Origin: [Phialemoniopsis] sp. UDSM-2020
Lineage: Eukaryota > Ascomycota > Sordariomycetes > Thyridiales > Thyridiaceae
NCBI GenBank assembly: GCA_018873225.1
Contig: JAEILZ010000007.1
Coordinates: 3,348,001 to 3,412,000 of the forward strand
Reading direction: 5' to 3'
DNA: 64,000 nt
A model generated the notes under the pieces. The model had not been told where the DNA came from, made no database searches, and saw only the letters and a program-made list of their open reading frames with translations. The position numbers and the translations under genes are program-made. Shown here in pieces: positions 46,107 through 56,865 of this stretch (the stretch's first letter is position 1; each line of letters begins with the position of its first letter).

Positions 46107-46589
46107 GATTGGTCCAATCTATGGGTTCGTGCTGGGAGCTAAGTTTTGGTATGAGGAAGTCGGTAAGGCTGTTTGCGCATGATGCATTTTCTACTACAAC
46201 CTAACGTAGGCTCAGGAGCATTCTTATAGACTTCACACAACATCTTACTTTACTTGGCAAAGTTTCTTTGTATGCCTACAGTCAAAACCATTGACTGACG
46301 GGCCTTTAACTAGGCCGACGGTGTAATTAATAATTTGTTGCGGGCTGCTTGTCAGAGTTGCGGAGGCTAGACCAAATGCGGACGTGCTATATCCGACTTC
46401 TGACGGACCATTTGCGGGATCTAAACCCCATTCAGTTTACCTCTCCGGAATAACTGGCTTTTCCCGCAGCTGACAACACTCATCTCTTCCTCTCTGTGCT
46501 ATTCGAGATAAGATTCTTGGATGTTGAACAGAAAGTCCGCACTCAATCTCGGGATTTGAAAGCAGACCAAGCTACTGTGGCGGACAATC
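46107..46589. promoter_or_regulatory. Divergent promoter of the ABM gene and the Zn2Cys6 regulator
   Basis: The two genes start 483 bp apart and point away from each other. The region contains a perfect CGG-N11-CCG palindrome, listed separately. No other gene is visible. Confidence 0.5.
46379..46395. promoter_or_regulatory. CGG-N11-CCG site, candidate Zn2Cys6 binding palindrome
   Basis: CGG at 46379-46381 and CCG at 46393-46395 are separated by 11 bases. This is the half-site spacing recognised by Gal4-class zinc cluster proteins. It lies 195 bp upstream of the regulator's ATG and 273 bp from the ABM gene's start. Such palindromes also occur by chance. Confidence 0.35.
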
Positions 46590-47747
46590 ATGAGCACGCG
46601 GCAGAGGTCCTGCGTGCACTGTGCGAAAGCCAAACGCCGCTGTCTCCCGAGGCTGCCGAAATGCGCTCGATGTGTCCGCCGCGGCTTGCAATGCACGTAC
46701 AAGAACGAACCCCTTGTAGACCGGACCCAGCACTCAACAGAGCTTCCGGGACACTCCGGGGCACCAGTCAACAAGACTCCGTATGCCAGCGTGCACCTGC
46801 AGTGGGTCACGGGCAAGACAAATGAGCCAAGGGCCCGACAATCAGCTTCAGACGCGCTTTCCAGCGATCGAAACCACGCATCAAATTTCATCCAGCGGAT
46901 CGGGGCAGTTCCAAGGATTCCATACCCGTTGGACTACCTACCACCCGACCTTACCATAGTCGTACTGGAAACGCCCGAGCTGAGAGCGCTGGTCCACAAA
47001 GTTCTCGCTTGGCCATCCTCTTTCGTCAAAGGTCTTGAGGCACCATTCATATACCCACCGACCAAGTATGCTTCCTCACCGATGCCCTCGCCCTTGCAAA
47101 TGGCCTTCATCGCTTGCACGAGCTACATCTCAAAGACGCCTACAAACAGTCATGTTGTGCTCAGCATCGTCGAGAACACTAGCAACGACCTCGTTCGCCA
47201 AGATCCTTGCCTCTTATCGCTAGAGCTCCACATCGCCTCATTGCAAGCATTGCTTCTACTTCATACAATTCAGCTATGGGACGGAGACGTCAGACAGCGA
47301 GCTCAGGCTGAGTTGCACTTGCGTACGATCGAAAACTGGGCTGTTCAGCTGCACCTGCGGATACCCTCCTCGACAAAGTTGCCTTCGACATATAAAGAAA
47401 GCATACTACACGAAAGTGCTAGAAGAGTAGTACTCATGACTATGTTATCTCAGGCTATCTACGAGTCAAGCAAGTCTGGAATTTGCACATACGTGCCGCG
47501 CATGAGCGATCTGCCGTTCACGCATGGCAATGACTCTTTCCGCGTGGTTGCGGATTCAAGTACAGGCCTCGGATCATCCAACATCAGGGATGACGTTGGG
47601 GGAATGTTCACGTATAATAATTTTACCGAAAATTGGAAGAGGGCTTCATTCCGACGTGAAATGGGCAAACAGCCGCTCGATGAATTCACGAGAATGCTGC
47701 TCATTCCATGCGTCGGTCTACCATTGGCTGGAAGCACCAGCTCATAG
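46590..47747 (+). CDS. Zn2Cys6 transcription factor
   Basis: A single exon of 385 residues. The N-terminal zinc cluster runs from CVHCAKAKRRC to CARCVRRGLQC, with six cysteines in the fungal Zn2Cys6 spacing and a basic run (KAKRRC). The rest is helical with no other named domain. Typical features of the middle region include KVLAWPSSFVKG and DGDVRQRAQAELHLRTIENW. The protein is shorter than many members (600-800 aa) because the long middle-homology region is reduced. It presumably regulates neighbouring metabolic genes, which is inference from position: the ABM gene is divergent and the P450 gene converges 138 bp downstream. Confidence 0.85.
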   Translation: MSTRQRSCVHCAKAKRRCLPRLPKCARCVRRGLQCTYKNEPLVDRTQHSTELPGHSGAPVNKTPYASVHLQWVTGKTNEPRARQSASDALSSDRNHASNFIQRIGAVPRIPYPLDYLPPDLTIVVLETPELRALVHKVLAWPSSFVKGLEAPFIYPPTKYASSPMPSPLQMAFIACTSYISKTPTNSHVVLSIVENTSNDLVRQDPCLLSLELHIASLQALLLLHTIQLWDGDVRQRAQAELHLRTIENWAVQLHLRIPSSTKLPSTYKESILHESARRVVLMTMLSQAIYESSKSGICTYVPRMSDLPFTHGNDSFRVVADSSTGLGSSNIRDDVGGMFTYNNFTENWKRASFRREMGKQPLDEFTRMLLIPCVGLPLAGSTSS

Positions 47748-47885
47748 CCTCTCAGATCAAGATACCCAGCTCAGTCATATAGATAGACATTTATCATCCG
47801 GAAATCCCCGCTTACAAAGCCAGAGTGAAACGTGGGACCCCTACTCTGGATTGATGGAGCACAAGATGACTGCGGTGGGTGCCCC

Positions 47886-49578
47886 CTAAATCGATAGCTC
47901 GGTAACGAGCGCCGGAACAACCCCCATACAGGGAGTTCCGGCCACGAAATTGTCCTTGATGACTTCAAAGTCCTCTGCCTTTGTTGCTGGAAAGTTGATC
48001 TCGAAGCGTTGCACAATGTGTCCAAGTAAAAGATAGATCTCGGCCCAAGCAAGACTTACCAATCTCATTAGCTTATTTATTCTGTAGAACAGAGAGGGGT
48101 CGAGGAACACGTACTGCATCCCAACGCAATTACGCCTTCCTTTGGAGAAGGGTACGAAACTCTGGTGACCTTGCCATGGGGTGGGATTCATCCATCGATC
48201 GGGCTTGAAGGACTTGGGCTCCGGATATTCGTCCTCGTTCTGATGAAGCAAGTATGCGGTCATGCCTACTGGTGTGCCAGCCGGTATCCGCCAGTCATCG
48301 TAGACAAGGTCTCTGTCCGGTGCAATTCGAGCGCTTCGAGTTGCTATAGCGGGAGCCAGTCGCATAGCTTCCATAATGACGGCAGTCAAGTATGGCAGTT
48401 GCTCGAGCGTCTCCCAGTTTCTGTCCGGGGCGCCAGCAAGCTCTGCCCGTAGCTTTTGGAGGATGCCAGGGTCACTGTATATGTGGAAGGCCGCGATCCG
48501 AATGACAGCGGCCGTCGTTTCGAACCCAGCGCCCGTAGTAGTGTTGACCTCCTCAAAGACACGTTCAAATGACTTCTCAGCCGGAGGGAGTTTGGAATGC
48601 ATAATCTCATGAACCAATGTCCGCGGGCCGTCGTCGTTTGACGACATAGCCGCCTTCATGAGGTCTTTGGTATCATTCATGGAAGCCTACAAACAGACGA
48701 TGTACATTATCGTCATTAGCTCGTGGAACCAGAGACTGTTAAAGCAGTTGAGACTCACGATCATGAACCGGAAGAAGTTCTTCATGACAGGATCCGCGAC
48801 TGCCACCATCCACTGCGGGGGGATGGATCGCATCATAGGACCGAAGAAGCGTATGAACTTGGTGGTCCGCCAAAGAAGACCGCCGGCCTGACCGGCGACC
48901 ACCATGCCGGCGTCAAAGTCTTCTTTCTCGAGATCGTTGTAATGCTTGCCAAAGATATACTCGTTGATCGTATCTCGCACGAATGCCGTGAACGCCGCGC
49001 CGAGATCGACGGTTTTCTGCGACGCGGCAAAGCCCGAGAGTCTGTTGAAAAGCACCTCGACATGTCTTTTGATCATGTCCTGTTGACTTGATACCCTCGT
49101 CTTGGAAAAGTAGGGATTTAATGGCAGGCGACGGTTCTTGTGCAGTGTGTGATCGGGTGTCCAGAGAGAAGTACCTGGCGTCGCAAAGGCATTGACAGAC
49201 CAGTCGTATTTGTGCCAAACGCCCTCTCGGTTGTAGAGAGTATCAAGAAAAGCTGCATCGTTCACATGAAGCTCGTATGGACTGATGCGTATGATGGGCC
49301 CTGTGATATCGGAATGAGACTATCAATGTGGCAAGACGGTCAAGGCGTCGGCCCTACTTACCATATTGTTTGTGCAGCTCCGCTATCTTGAATGTGTATT
49401 GCCCGCCCTGATAGAGATCGTAGTAGCCTTCGTACCATCGTGACACCGCCGCCAATCTGGGGCCAGGGAACCGGGCCAGTGGGTGTAAATAGAGCCGATA
49501 CACCGCGACAGTCACGTAGTAGCCGATGAGAGTCGCGGTGATGCTCTGCCAGGTTAATAGGCTACTGAGAGCTTCCAT
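47886..49578 (-). CDS. Cytochrome P450 monooxygenase (trichodiene-oxygenase-like group)
   Basis: Exons on the minus strand are 49578-49362, 49300-48759, 48686-48115 and 48054-47886, for 499 residues. Introns of 61, 72 and 60 nt all close in frame. An N-terminal membrane anchor ([20 protein letters not shown]) precedes the proline-rich FPGPRL. The I-helix is [10 protein letters not shown], the K-helix ExxR is EAMR, and the heme loop is [13 protein letters not shown] with its cysteine ligand. The last intron lies directly after the heme loop. Missing it would add 20 residues. The overall pattern resembles fungal CYPs of the trichodiene oxygenase/benzoate-hydroxylase-like type. Substrate unknown. 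It would sit in the ER membrane. Confidence 0.92.
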
Positions 49579-49973
49579 AGTGTTGTCGTGGTGATCACGA
49601 ACTTGGGCGGAAGACAGCAGGTCTTAACTCTAGAGAAAGTTTGATGGCATGACGAATCAAACAAGGTGAAAATAAAAGCAGATTGTGTAGATGAACTCTT
49701 GTTGCTAAAAGATGACAGGACCCGGTTTTTGGAGACTTCTCACTCGCCGTGCAGTCAGCAAATATGCTGGGGTGTGCATGTCGTGAGCATGAACAGGCTT
49801 CGCTTGTTTCTTGAGTTCTTAGCCGCATCCAAAAGTCAATCCTTCAGTGGGTCCTTGATCCTCTTCCAACCAAAAACTCTCAGATTGAGGACTCGCTACC
49901 GTGGAGCGTTATTAAACCTCCTTCCGCGCCGGGTCTGCGACCACACCTGATCCGGTCCTTTCTCATCTTGATG
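49579..49973. other. Intergenic stretch between the P450 and the FMN oxidase
   Basis: 395 bp, tandem orientation (both minus). It holds the P450 promoter and the oxidase 3' flank. Nothing else was recognised. Confidence 0.4.
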
Positions 49974-51274
49974 TTATAACGACGGGAAATCTCTCTTTTT
50001 GATCTAAGCAATTGTTAGAATACTTTACCATGATTTCAATACATTTTAACTCACATATGTGTCGTCAATGTCAGAAAGCTTGGCGAGGCCCAAGTTCTGA
50101 GCATTGATAGTGAGCTCGTGCCTCAAGATCTCAGCAGCCTTGACAACTCCGTCTGTGCCGTAGAGAAGTGAGTACATAAAAGACCGGCCAATCCCGACGG
50201 CTTTGACTCCTAGTGCGAGCAACTTGAGCACGTCGCCTGAGGAACGGACACCTCCATCGGCGTAGACCTCGATCTGTTGGAAAATTTCGGGGGCGTCCTG
50301 GAATCTATCAACTTGTCAGATCATATCTTTTCGAAGTGAAGATCAGATGAATAGAACGGTGGGGATACAAACATTTCAAGCGCAGTCTCAAAGCCAGAAG
50401 GTGCACCGTCAAGCTGTCGTGCACCATGGTTGGAGAGGTAAATGGCTTGGACGCCATGTTTGACAGCACTTTTCGCATCCTCGACCGTTGTGATGCCTTT
50501 CAGGACAATAGGAAGGCTGGTTATATTCTTCAGCTTGTTGTAAAAGTCCCAGGTGATGTATGTGGCATCAGTGTCAAGTGAGCCTGCACCCCAGCGAGCA
50601 GCCCTCCAGCGGTCGCCGTCGCCCGCAGAATCGATGGTGAAGACTAGTGCTCTGGGACCGTACTTCTCGACACCATCTAGATAGGCCTTGAGCATAGCAT
50701 CGTCCCATCCCTTGCTGTAGAACTGTTGAAAGTAGACCTGACCCTCAGCAGCTGCGTCGGAGATGTCTTGCTGACTCTTGGATGCGCCCATAGAAGCGAC
50801 GTACAGGATGTTCTGGTCGGCGGCAGCTCTGATGAGGTTCAACTCGCCATCTGGGTGTAAGACTCCGCCACCGCCACAGGAGGTGATGAAGATTGGCAGC
50901 GAAAAGTTGTAGCCCAGGATCGAGGTTGAGAACGTTTCGTTGACAGAGAGAATATCGACCATTGTGCGAGGCCGGAACCTGTAGGCTTGGAATGCCTCCT
51001 CATTCATGCGGTAGGAGGCTTCAGGCCCCGCACCACTGGCCAGAAAAGCATAGACGCTGGAGTTGAGCACATTTTCGGCAGCCCATTCGAAGTCATCGAG
51101 ACAACGGATCTCGTCGAGAGGGGGTAGCGATCCTTTCTCAATGCCCAGCTCTGCATATCGGGTATCAGCCCCGGTGTCTGGGATACGGAGCCATGGTCGA
51201 GCGGCTGATGCCAGGCTGGAGAGTAGGAAGAATGAAAAGCAGCTGCGCATCTTTATTAGCAACTTTAGGTTCAT
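49974..51274 (-). CDS. Secreted FMN-dependent alpha-hydroxy acid oxidase/dehydrogenase
   Basis: Exons on the minus strand are 51274-50369, 50297-50055 and 50003-49974, for 392 residues. The short last exon encodes IKKRDFPSL and stop. The N-terminus is a signal peptide (MRSCFSFFLLSSLASAARP, from an ATG at either residue 1 or 9). The FMN-barrel motifs are complete: AFLASGAGPEASYRMNEEAF, the flavin-binding LPIVLKGITT, the catalytic and substrate-binding AIYLSNHGARQLDGAPS, and YADGGVRSSGDVLKLLALG. The family oxidises L-lactate, glycolate or mandelate-like 2-hydroxy acids to 2-oxo acids. A signal peptide is unusual for it and would make an extracellular, hydrogen-peroxide-forming oxidase. It is divergent from a secreted lactonase. 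Confidence 0.88.
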
Positions 51275-51861
51275 GATCGTGTTGGAAGGTTCGTGATAAA
51301 GTCACTTAAAGGGAGAATCAACAGATTTAATACCCACCAACATCAATTATCGCATTTAATTGTATTTCCAGTTGTTAATGGACTGTCTTGATGGCACCCC
51401 GTAGGCTGTCGAGATGATTCCAGGAGAACTTCAGATCTTGGCATAAGCAAGGCCCACGCACCTCAGCCACCAGGACTTTGATTTAAAGACCGTCGGGTTT
51501 TATGCGTGAAACGACAACAACATCAAAAATAACCGTCAAGCCTTTCTTTCTAGCCAATTCTTACGTATTCAGTGACGCGGCAAGTCGCGCTAGGCAGATC
51601 TCATTTCCTTTGTTGCAGTGTAACGATAAGTCGAGGCTGTGATGTTGTCGTGGACTCGTGGGCGAAGGATTTGCCGCGACAATGTGACCTCATAAATCGC
51701 GATGATGCGTGCTAGGCTCGAGATGCTCCAATTGCTTGCGCAGGTATAAGAGGATGAGAGCCGATTCTAATCGACTTGCGATGTTGTCTCACCCGCAATC
51801 TTGACCAAGCTCAATACCATTACACACCTCGACTCTGACGTCTATCGTATTCCCTTGCAAG
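51275..51861. promoter_or_regulatory. Shared divergent promoter region of the FMN oxidase and the lactonase
   Basis: 587 bp between the divergent starts of two predicted secreted enzymes. The sequence contains GC-rich short motifs but no site that can be named with confidence. Confidence 0.45.
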
Positions 51862-53161
51862 ATGCCGTCCATCGCAGCGTCGGCGCTAGCCTTACTTTCT
51901 TGTCTTTCCATTGTATCCTCAAGCTCATTTACGCTTCGAGTCGCGCACCAGGAGCGCGGAATACTTACATTGGACTTTGACCCTACCAAGCCGGCAAACT
52001 CTAGTGTCGAGTTGCTCAGCACCACTGAAGCAGGGTACAAGCCAGGCTGGTTGCACGCCAGAGGAGACAAATTGTTTTCAATCTCGAGGAAGCACTTCCC
52101 TGACAACAGCTCCACCAGCGCCGGAGTCTATTCCTTCCAAAAGCACCCTGATGGACAGCTGAGCTTTATTGACAAGGAGATCACGCACGGCGATGGCGGT
52201 GTGTTTGTGGATGTTAACCGAGACGGTAAGACCATGGCTGCAGCAAACATGTATGTCTCATACCCTCGCGCCATGCCCTCTCATGCGCAGAGCTAATCAA
52301 GGGATTTAATGCCTTAGCGATGGGTCTACTGTTTCGGTCTTCCCACTAAGCCCCGATGGCGATATCGGAGAAGCAACTTACGTCTTCCAATACAACCTCA
52401 CGCAACCCGGCCCTGGGACTGGAGATTCTCAACTCGTTGCAAACCCGCATGCGGCAATGTTCAGTCCGCATGGAGATATCCTAGCCGTCCCCGACAAGGG
52501 TTCTGACCGACTCTACCTTTACCAAGTTCACAGCCCGAACCAGGTGGAGCTGATCAGGAACATGACTTTCTTGCCTGGCACCGGCCCGCGTCATCTTCTT
52601 TTCTCGCCCTACAATCGGACAAAGACACTGATGTACTTGATCGGGGAGCTTGATAACACAGTCAACGTTTTCTCGCTTGATCGTCCGAGTCTTCCATGCG
52701 GGTCCAACAAGCCTGACCTCAACGAGACCTTACAGATTACACATCTTCAATCTCTCTCGACTTTGAACAATGCCACTCAGCGTACGGAGCCAAAGAACGA
52801 AGACCTGGCATCCGAGCTTGCTTTGTCCAATGACGGACGCTTCCTTTATGTCTCCAACCGCAACACTCTGTCGCTCGACAATATCGATACCCTAGCTGTC
52901 TACGCCGTCGATGCGAACCGAGCCGAGCCACTTCGATTTCTGGATCTGAACAGCGTCCATGGCAAAGTCCCAAGACATTTTTCTCTTTCTCCGGATCTGC
53001 GGAACCAATTTGCTGCTGTGGCAAATGAAGTCACCAACGATCTGTATATCATGGAGCGAGACGCGGCCTCGGGCTTTTTAGGTCGGATCGCCGGAACAAT
53101 CAGCTTTGGCGATGTGGATGTGACAACTCAGTTTGGACCTATGGCTGTCATTTGGGATTGA
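51862..53161 (+). CDS. Secreted seven-bladed beta-propeller lactonase (PF10282 type)
   Basis: Exons 51862-52250 and 52318-53161 encode 410 residues, with a 67-nt intron (GTATGT to CTTAG). The signal peptide is residues ~1-20 (ALALLSCLSIVSSSSF). The mature part shows seven-bladed propeller signatures: ANPHAAMFSPHGDILAVPD, GTGPRHLLFSPYNRT, ASELALSNDGRFLYVSNRN and VPRHFSLSPDLRNQFAAV. These match the 6-phosphogluconolactonase/carboxy-muconate cyclase-like family. N-glycosylation sites (NSS, NST, NMT, NET) support secretion. The lactone substrate is unknown. Its divergence from the FMN oxidase suggests that the oxidase product or its lactone may be the substrate, which is inference. Confidence 0.88.
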
Positions 53162-54232
53162 ACAACCACAAGGAGCGAATGACCATGGATGAACAGACAT
53201 GCAAAGTGAGGTTCAATATTAGACTGATTAATTGTACAATATTATAGACCGAGCCAACGAAATACAATGTTTCATCAACACTACTGGTGACCGAAGTATT
53301 GATCATGAGCGGAGACACAGCAGAGATGACCGGCAAGACGTCAATGCAGGGAGCAGAGTCACGCCAGTAGACACATTCAGCTCGAGTCTATTTGCGCAGT
53401 CTGTTTGTGACTACAAGCAGAGCAGGGCGGGGATCCTGATCAGCCCATCAATTTGACACGAAGTCAGCCTCTCAGCTCCTTGAGTCCACGAATCGAGGCA
53501 CCGCCTTTCGCCGCCTGTCCCCGAAGCGATAAGGTTGGGGTAAGACACGACTACTTCTTAGTCTGGCTCGAGGCGCCACGAGCCTAATATTTCGGCTCTT
53601 GATTTCCCAAAGAGCGAATGATGCCGCGCTTGTTGGTCGTGGTTTGTCTTATCTGGGCTTTCTTCAACTCTCTCGCTTGCCGCGGTGGCGCGCAGAGATA
53701 CCGTGAGCCGGGGGATGTGACTGGATTTCTTGCATGCGACGGCTGAGTTTCCCGGGTTGCCGATGATCTAAAGTCAAATTGGGAGTCTGCTCCGACGGTT
53801 GCAGGCAAAAATTGTTACTTCCCTGGCACGTAGCGAGAAAACCCCCACACGCTCAATGATGGGCAGTTTCAAGAGTAAGTATCGCGCCCTTGTCAACCAG
53901 GTACAAAGAGACAAGCGTTCACTAAAGTCCATCGAGCAGCGCCTCTGATTCGTGGACCCCATGGGGAACCCCTGTCGGTTTCTGGGATAGCTCGGTGTTG
54001 AGTCGACCGAGCTTGCCCACAGTGGGCAGGTGATTGGACGATACGGGCCTTGGCGGACTTGGGCAGCAGGGGACGAGGGCACTCTCAGGGTGGGATCAGC
54101 ACCGCTGGCACCCTGCCGCAAGACGTGCATATCTTGGGCGTGGTTCCCCCTCTCCTCTCCTCACGGCCATGAGCCCTGGTCTGTCGCCTTCTTCCATCTC
54201 CAACGCCGTCCGACATAATCAACGACAGCATC
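53162..54232. other. Intergenic stretch
   Basis: 1.07 kb between the lactonase and the transporter. No gene was seen. It contains the transporter promoter. Confidence 0.45.
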
Positions 54233-56038
54233 ATGGCCGACAACAAGGTGGAACGCGGGCCTAACCCGCCTACTACCGAGTATGGCGTGTACAACCCCCA
54301 GGTCGAGCTCATCGAGGCCGCCATGGCCACTAGCGACGAGGAGACACTTCTCTCGCGAAAGGAGCTCTTCAAGCGATACTGGCCCGCCGCGGTCTACAGT
54401 ATGCTTCTTTCCATGGCTTTGATCATGGAGGGTATGGATACTGGCTTGATCAACAACTTTTTCGCGCACCCGGCGTACCTCAAGCGCTTCGGGTGGCCCG
54501 ATGCGAACGGCAAGCAGCACATCTCGACTCAGTGGCAGGGAGCCATCGGAGCCGGCAACAACATCGGATCGATTTTTGGTCTTTTGTTTAACGGTTACCT
54601 GCAGTCCCGCTATGGTTCCAAGAAGGTCTACATTGTAGGTTGCACTTCTTCTTCCAGGGCGAGGCGTCAATACTAACTAACGCTCTTTTCTTCAGGGCAC
54701 CATGGCCCTCATGGCCGGAACCATCTTCATCCTCTTCTTCGCCAAGAACGTCGAGATGCTGCTCGCCGGTAACATCATCTGCGGTATCCCCTGGGGTATC
54801 TTCCAGACCCTCACTACTGCCTACGCCGCCGAGATCTGCCCGGCCGCCATGCGCGGCTACCTCACCGCCTGGGTGTCCATGTGCTGGGGTGCAGGCAGTT
54901 TCCTTGCTACCGGTGTCCTCCGTGGTTCCATCGGCCTGTCCGGTGACGCGGGCTGGCGCGTCCCGTACGCCATCCAGTGGGTCTGGATCCCTCCGCTATT
55001 CATCGTCGGCTGCCTCGCCCCCGAGAGTCCCTGGTATCTCATCCGCCGCGGCCGCATCGCGGATGCCGAGAAGAGCCTGCGCCGCCTCGCACGCAAGAAC
55101 CACTACACCGAGCAGAGCATGGCCGAGACCCTTGCCCTGATGCAGCACACCAACGAGATGGAGAAGATCGAGGCCGCCGGCGCCAGCTACCGGGACTGCT
55201 TCCGCGGCACTAACTTGCGCCGTACCATGATCGTCTGCATGGCCTGGGTCATCCAGATGCTCAACGGCCAGTCCATCACCCAATATGCCGCCATCATGCT
55301 GACGTCGATCGGCATGGGTGCAACCATGGCCTTCAACTACAACATGGCCATCCAGTCGGTCAACATCGTCGCCACGGCTATTGCCATCATCCTGATGGGC
55401 AAGATCGGACGTCGCGCGTTCTACCTGTTTGGCTCCATCGGTATCGGCTTCTTCATGTTAATCACCGGTATCTTGGGCTTCGCCACTTCTCGGTCCAAGT
55501 CCGCCATTCCGACGGCCGTCTTCCTGATCATCGTGCAGTGCATCTTCAAGATCTCCCTTGGCCCGACCACTTACGTCGTCGTTGCCGAGGTCGCTGCCAG
55601 CCGTGTTCGCGCCCAGACCATCGTCCTGGGCCGTGCCGTCTATGTCTGCTGCGGCATCATGGTGCAGCAGATCAACCCGCGCATGCTCAACTCGAGCAGC
55701 GACGCCTGGAACTGGGGCTCCAAGACGGGCATGCTCTACTTTGGCCTGTGCTTCCTCTGGGTCGTCTGGATCTTCTTCTTCCTGCCCGAGACCAAGAACC
55801 GCAGCTTTGCCGAGATCGACTACCTCTTCCAGAAGAAGACCAACTCTCGCAAGTTTGCGACCACTCCTGTCGATGGTACGTTTCCCTCTTCTCTTGATCG
55901 TGTCAATAGTCATTTAGCTAACTTGTGTGTCTCACAGTGTTCGAGTTCACCCCGCCTGACCCGAACGCAAAGGTCATGGAGCCTATTGAGGACCACAACG
56001 AGGCCCCGGAGATTCATGATGACAGGCGCGCTCACTAA
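54233..56038 (+). CDS. MFS sugar transporter, alpha-glucoside/maltose permease type
   Basis: Exons 54233-54634, 54696-55875 and 55938-56038 encode 560 residues, with introns closing in frame. The helix 1 region is AAVYSMLLSMALIMEGMDTG. The sugar-porter signatures are in place: GYLQSRYGSKKVYI, PESPWYLIRRGR at the end of helix 6, and LPETKNRSFAEIDYLFQKK at the end of helix 12. The last of these is typical of fungal maltose/alpha-glucoside permeases. Twelve membrane segments are expected. The final exon contributes a hydrophilic tail (FEFTPPDPNAKVMEPIEDHN). The substrate is probably a di- or oligosaccharide, by family. Its neighbour encodes an alpha-mannosidase, but no direct link can be claimed. 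Confidence 0.9.
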
Positions 56039-56865
56039 GCAACAACTTTTCAGATGTTGTTGGTCAATTCTGGGACTTGGGGATCAAGCCCGGTGGAAGG
56101 AAGCATGTGGTGGACGCGGAACATGGTCCAGGATGGCACTTCGTCGGGACCAACTCATAGCTCAAGCATCAAAGAATTCAATTCTTTCACTACGCTCTTG
56201 AATCATTGCCTACATGATGCATTCGCACACAGAAATATCATCTAATTGGTCTAAATAGGCTTTTCTTTTGCTAATAGGAATAGTGAGTTTTCAATGCCTT
56301 TAAGGACGCACCCTGAATTTCATGACCTGTTATTTGATACCCTAAACGCGCGGCTCTGGGAGGACGCAAAGCCATGCACGTCGAACAAGACGCGGGCTCC
56401 TCAAAGGCACCATGGTTGGCACGATCCTCGCTTGACTTCCACGGTTGGTCTCCAACAGTCGCTTGCGGGGTAAGTAACACGGCCTCCGGGGAAGTACGGT
56501 CCGTTTATGGGGAATGCCAAGAGTGGTGTCCACGATGCCCCAGTCCCCAAGACTCCATCTGCTTTCGGTGTAATAATCCCGAGGCCCTGCCGACCTGCTA
56601 AGAGACGCACTCCTACGGCGTCGACTTCCTTGATTCGAAACCCTGCAGCGGGTCTCGAGACGAGGCCCTGCGCGGGCGAGCGCCCGTCTCCGAATCTGGT
56701 GGCATTTCCCCAATAACTACCTCGGGCTTTGCGTGAGATGGTTGCGTACCCTTGCCGCTGTGTACCACACACCACCGCATTGCTGTTTCTAGAACGGTGT
56801 AAAGCTGAAAGAACTGCCGAAATAGTCGACACGGACGCAGACACATTGCAAGCAAGACGCCCCCA
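56039..56865. other. Intergenic stretch
   Basis: 827 bp. A frame from the transporter's third-exon region continues here but is in the wrong frame and is a shadow. No gene was seen. Confidence 0.45.
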
